The notes under the pieces are model-generated. The model was given only the letters and a program-made list of their open reading frames with translations. It made no database searches and had not been told where the DNA came from. From NCBI GenBank assembly GCA_018830365.1, contig JAHJSK010000033.1, positions 1-8,552 on the forward strand: a stretch of 8,552 nucleotides of DNA, given 5' to 3'. Position numbers and translations under genes: made by a program. Within the stretch, counting starts at the first letter, position 1; the number at the start of each line of letters is the position of its first letter. Below are positions 5,849-8,552 of this stretch, piece after piece. The stretch is from Patescibacteria group bacterium. Its GTDB lineage: Bacteria; Patescibacteriota; Minisyncoccia; Minisyncoccales; CG1-02-41-26.

Positions 5849-6652
5849 ATGAAATCAATGAAGTCAAAAATTCCCCAAATTATTATTTTGCTCCTTATTC
5901 TGTTTTTGGTTTTTTTTGTTGTAAATAAATTTTTTTATCAAACCACAAAAAATGCGGTTTTTTCATTCTTTTCTCCAATAGAAAATTTCCTTTGGCAAAA
6001 AGGAAATAATTTTTCTCAATGGCAAGAGGGTATTTTTCAAACAAGCAAAATAAAAATTGATAATGATGAATGTAAAAAAGAAAACCTGTTTCTTAAAAAT
6101 AAAATTTTGAATTTCCAGGACTTAGAAAAAGAAAACAAGGAATTAAGAGAAGTTTTAGGTTTGGGGCTTCATCAAGAATATAATTTAATTTTGTCTGATA
6201 TTGTTTCGCAAAAAACCGAGGAGGACTCTATTTTAATCAATCAAGGCAGGAAAAATGGAGTGCAAGAAAATATGGCTGTTATTACAAAAGAAAAGGTCTT
6301 GGTGGGAAAAGTCGGCAAGGTTTTTGATGATTTTTCCCAAGTTGTTTTAATCAGCCAGAAAGGGTTTAGTTTTGACGCCAAAATAATAACAGGAGAAAAC
6401 GAGGCGCTGGGAATAATTCGAGGTCAGGGAAATTTTAAAATTAAAATTGAACTTTTGCCAAAAGAAATAGAAATCAAACAAGGCGACATTGCGGCAACTT
6501 CTCTTTTGGGAGGAGTTTTTCCGAAAAATCTTTTAATAGGAAAAATAAAAATAATGAGAAAAAATGATCTAACCCCTTTTCAGGAAGGAGAGATAGAGCC
6601 ATTTTTTAAGGAAATAAAATCTGATAAATTATTTGTCATATTTCCAAAATGA
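5849..6652 (+). CDS. mreC: Rod shape-determining protein MreC
   Basis: MreC is a bitopic inner-membrane protein whose extracytoplasmic part forms filaments and activates PBP2 in the elongation complex. Seen in 267 aa: a short basic N-terminus, one membrane helix (8-29), a charged coiled coil (about 72-104, KENLFLKN to KENKELREV), then the beta-rich domain with NQGRKNGVQENMAVIT (131-146) and GGVFPKNLLIGKI (221-233), both typical of the family. Length is normal. Start: ATG 5849, with an alternative in-frame ATG at 5858; neither has a Shine-Dalgarno, and a promoter ends just upstream. mreD and mrdA follow on the same strand with gaps of 127 and 231 bp, so co-transcription is likely but not tight. 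mreB, the usual upstream neighbour, is absent; the gene upstream is divergent rsmA. Confidence 0.95.
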   Translation: MKSMKSKIPQIIILLLILFLVFFVVNKFFYQTTKNAVFSFFSPIENFLWQKGNNFSQWQEGIFQTSKIKIDNDECKKENLFLKNKILNFQDLEKENKELREVLGLGLHQEYNLILSDIVSQKTEEDSILINQGRKNGVQENMAVITKEKVLVGKVGKVFDDFSQVVLISQKGFSFDAKIITGENEALGIIRGQGNFKIKIELLPKEIEIKQGDIAATSLLGGVFPKNLLIGKIKIMRKNDLTPFQEGEIEPFFKEIKSDKLFVIFPK

Positions 6653-6685
6653 ATATGGAATATGGAATAATTTTCAATTTTCAAT
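6653..6685. repeat. Two adjacent 7-bp repeats, ATATGGA and ATTTTCA
   Basis: ATATGGA occurs twice plus ATA (6653-6669), followed directly by ATTTTCA twice plus AT (6670-6685), starting at the mreC stop codon. The copy numbers are small, but the unit length again is seven. Confidence 0.6.
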
Positions 6686-6692
6686 GAATTTT

Positions 6693-6752
6693 TGTCCCTT
6701 CGGGACATCACCCGCAGGGAGATCGTCCTACGGATGACCACCCGCAGGGTGG
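6693..6752. repeat. Three-hairpin cluster between mreC and mreD
   Basis: TGTCCC-TTC-GGGACA (6693-6707), TCGTCC-TAC-GGATGA (6723-6737, one G-T pair) and CCACCC-GCA-GGGTGG (6738-6752). All have 6-bp stems and 3-base loops. CACCCGCAGGG is repeated at 6709-6719 and 6739-6749. The cluster is GC-rich in an AT-rich gap. No T-run follows, so read-through into mreD is expected. It could be an intergenic palindromic repeat that modulates mRNA stability. Confidence 0.75.
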
Positions 6753-6779
6753 CAACTTTAATCTTAAAACCAGTTGACT

Positions 6780-7178
6780 ATGGAAGGAGATTCAATTAAA
6801 AAATATTTAATTTTAATTTTCTTGTTTTCTTTTTTATTGCTTTTGCAAGAGAGTTTTTTTAGTAAGATTTTTATTTTTGATTATTTTTTTAATCCCTTTT
6901 TAATTCCTATTTTTCTTTTAATCATTTTTTCACAAAAAAATTTAGCTTTTTTTTCAGCTTTTTTTGCCGGCTTCCTTTTTGACCTTTTTTCTTTTTTGCC
7001 TTTTGGCATTTTTATTTTTAGTCTGTGTCTTAATGTTTTTTTAACAGACAAATTGTTTCAGATTTTTCAAAAAGCAAATTTTCTCACTCCTATTTTTCTC
7101 TTTGCTTTATTTTTAGTTTCTGACAAATTTTTATTGATTTTCGGAAAATTTCTTTTTGGATTTTTATTTAGCCATTAG
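6780..7178 (+). CDS. mreD: Rod shape-determining membrane protein MreD
   Basis: A very hydrophobic small protein directly between mreC and a PBP2 gene, the usual mreD position. It is a polytopic membrane partner of MreC. Seen: about four to five hydrophobic stretches, an early Q-E-S after the first helix (LLLLQESFF), and a central FAGFLFDLFSFLPFG segment like the MreD F-x-x-G-L-x-x-D core. About a quarter of residues are Phe. Length is 132 aa from ATG 6780, somewhat short for the family; the C-terminus may lack part of the last helix. Start choice is open: ATG 6780 and TTG 6774 have no Shine-Dalgarno, while GGAAGGAG (6782-6789) sits correctly for an ATT at 6795 that would give the classical I/M-KKYL start. 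Identification rests on topology and context. Confidence 0.82.
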   Translation: MEGDSIKKYLILIFLFSFLLLLQESFFSKIFIFDYFFNPFLIPIFLLIIFSQKNLAFFSAFFAGFLFDLFSFLPFGIFIFSLCLNVFLTDKLFQIFQKANFLTPIFLFALFLVSDKFLLIFGKFLFGFLFSH

Positions 7179-7201
7179 GTCTTAAATTAAAATTTACCAC
7201 T

Positions 7202-7288
7202 ATGTCAGAAAACTATAAGTCCATAGATAAATGGCCAGATATTTTTTCTCTCCGAAAAAAATTGCGGTGGCATAGTAAAATAACCTGA
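7202..7288 (+). CDS. Possible 28-codon ORF, doubtful
   Basis: ATG to TGA between mreD and mrdA, giving a basic, tryptophan-bearing peptide (MSENYKSIDKWPDIFSLRKK...). There is no Shine-Dalgarno and I do not recognise the sequence. Its composition is less biased than the surrounding non-coding DNA, so it may be a fragment of a lost gene. It is not in frame with mreD. Confidence 0.15.
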   Translation: MSENYKSIDKWPDIFSLRKKLRWHSKIT

Positions 7289-7309
7289 GTTAAAAATTGA
7301 ACAGATGTT

Positions 7310-7340
7310 AAGTTGGCAGAGGTCAGACCTCTGCCAACTT
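7310..7340. repeat. 31-bp perfect palindrome, copy 2
   Basis: Identical base for base to 5749-5779, including the central A. The two copies bracket mreC and mreD. This copy lies in the 231-bp mreD-mrdA gap, 70 bases before the mrdA start. As RNA it would form a 15-bp hairpin, but no T-run follows. Confidence 0.93.
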
Positions 7341-7409
7341 CCTCATTTATACATTAGAGTTAATTGTTCTCCGAAGCCACGAGTGTGAGCCTATGGCGTG
7401 GGTTTATCT

Positions 7410-8552
7410 ATGAAAATTTTCAAAAATTTTTTCAAAAAAATTAATTCCCAGCCCCTTGATATTGAGGAAGTTTTTTTGGATCATCTTTTAAAGAAAAGAG
7501 AAGAGGATTCCGAGCTTTTAGACAGGAAAATTGAATTTCCCTTGAGACAAAAAAAGGTTTTTATTTTTTTTATTTTTGGGCTGTTTTTCTTGGGACTGCT
7601 TTTGGCCGCGTGTTTTAAATTGCAAATACTGGACTATAAAAAATATAATCTTTTGTCTCAAAAAAATAACTTTTTAAATTTAAAAATTGCGGCTGAAAGA
7701 GGAATAATTTATGACAGGAATATGAAGCAACTTGTTTTTAATCAGCCCAGCTTTAATGTTTTTGCCGAAAAGTCCGATCTGCCCGAGGATAAAGAAAAAA
7801 GAAAAAATGTTTTAGAAGAAATTTCAAAAATTTTTAAAATTTCCATTGAGGACTTGGAAACAAAAATCAAAGAGAGTGTTCAAAATTCAGTTCTTTTAAA
7901 AAATGACATTTCCCGATTAGATTTAATTTTAATGGAAGCAAGAATTAAAGAATTTCCCGGGATTAAAATTGAAAAACAAAACAAAAGAAATTATTTTGAA
8001 GAAGAGACACTAAGTCATGTTTTGGGCTATCTTGGTAAAGTATCTTCTGTGGAGCTTGAAGATTTAAGCAATAATTACGAGGAAAATGACTTCGTGGGCA
8101 AAGAAGGATTAGAAAAAGAATACGAAAAAATTTTACAAGAAGAAAAAGGCACTTTGGAAATAAAAAAAGATGTTCGCGGAAAAGAGCTTTCACAAGAAAT
8201 AAAAAAAATGCCTCATTCAGGCAAGAGTTTGGTTTTAACTTTAAATTTGGATTTGCAAAAAAAAATAGCCGAGACATTGCGGGCAATTCTCAATGAGGGG
8301 CAAGGTCAAGCGGCAATGGCTGTGGCTTTGGACCCGAGAAACGGAGAGGTATTGGCTTCTGTTTCTCTGCCTAGTTTTAATAACAATCTTTTTAGCCAGG
8401 GCATTACACAAGAAGAACTTGAGCAATTAAATGAAAATCCTGAAAATCCTCAATTAAACCGAATAATCAGCGGAACATATCCAGTTGGCTCTACCATAAA
8501 ACCTTTAATAGGCATGGCGGCTCTTGAAGAAGGAATAATAACCAAAGAAACA
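7410..8552 (+). CDS. mrdA: Penicillin-binding protein 2 (peptidoglycan D,D-transpeptidase), 5' part
   Basis: Class B PBP that cross-links peptidoglycan during cell elongation, working with RodA and MreC/MreD. The first 381 codons are present and the frame runs off the window. Seen: a 49-residue cytoplasmic N-terminus rich in charge (LDIEEVFLDHLLKKREED), a membrane helix at about 50-69, the dimerisation-domain motif ERGIIYDRN (96-104), FVGKEGLEKEY (228-238), TLNLDLQ (277-283), ALDPRNGEVLA (306-316), and the active-site motif Y-P-V-G-S-T-I-K with catalytic S361 and K364. The later SxN and KTG motifs lie beyond the edge. Start ATG 7410 follows a weak GTGGG and no good Shine-Dalgarno. A six-codon ORF (7393 on) overlaps the start. 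Its position after mreC and mreD supports PBP2 over other class B PBPs. Confidence 0.94.
   Translation, partial: MKIFKNFFKKINSQPLDIEEVFLDHLLKKREEDSELLDRKIEFPLRQKKVFIFFIFGLFFLGLLLAACFKLQILDYKKYNLLSQKNNFLNLKIAAERGIIYDRNMKQLVFNQPSFNVFAEKSDLPEDKEKRKNVLEEISKIFKISIEDLETKIKESVQNSVLLKNDISRLDLILMEARIKEFPGIKIEKQNKRNYFEEETLSHVLGYLGKVSSVELEDLSNNYEENDFVGKEGLEKEYEKILQEEKGTLEIKKDVRGKELSQEIKKMPHSGKSLVLTLNLDLQKKIAETLRAILNEGQGQAAMAVALDPRNGEVLASVSLPSFNNNLFSQGITQEELEQLNENPENPQLNRIISGTYPVGSTIKPLIGMAALEEGIITKET

Noticed and set aside
6650..6652. TGA read as an amino acid, as in some CPR lineages
   Set aside because: mreC and the ATPase end at TGA at positions that match normal family ends, and no in-frame TGA interrupts conserved regions.
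7366..7409. tRNA-like fold before mrdA
   Set aside because: Only a short CCACG/CGTGG pairing is present. There is no cloverleaf or T-loop consensus.

Overview
The window is a strongly AT-rich bacterial chromosome segment. It most resembles a Candidate Phyla Radiation (Patescibacteria, Parcubacteria-like) genome. That placement is an inference from several traits together: low GC, few recognisable Shine-Dalgarno sites, a VirB6/TrbL-like membrane protein with a long hydrophilic tail, a COG1373/DUF4143 ATPase, a short MreD, and intergenic DNA packed with small palindromes. TGA is used as a normal stop, so the recoded-TGA lineages are unlikely.

Left part (1-2716), minus strand: a 701-aa polytopic membrane protein of the VirB6/TrbL type. 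It is preceded by about 600 bp of non-coding DNA that holds a TTAGGTGAATTA repeat cluster, two GC-rich palindromes, a candidate promoter, and a stray second copy of the last 80 bp of rsmA with its downstream hairpin element.

Middle part (2717-5172), minus strand: a DUF4143 AAA ATPase gene, then an intact rsmA (16S rRNA dimethyltransferase). The ATPase gene lies between two 178-179 bp direct repeats that differ at only 3 positions. Each repeat is made of the rsmA 3' end plus a three-hairpin element. The layout is a 1.6 kb cassette that could recombine out and leave rsmA whole.

Right part (5173-8552): a 676-bp divergent intergenic region holds a perfect 11-copy 7-bp tandem repeat and several perfect hairpins. 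It is followed on the plus strand by mreC, mreD and the first 381 codons of a penicillin-binding protein 2 (mrdA). This is the cell-elongation (rod complex) cluster without an adjacent mreB. MreC and MreD are the membrane scaffold, and PBP2 is the peptidoglycan transpeptidase that they organise.

Three patterns run through the whole window. First, a palindrome family with core CAGAGGTC-N-GACCTCTG. Second, a hairpin family with a GATCGC-bearing loop and a TGTCT/AGACA stem. Third, tandem repeats that keep a 7-bp unit despite unrelated sequence, including inside two genes. The DUF4143 cassette and the 7-bp repeats in rsmA are the most promising leads.
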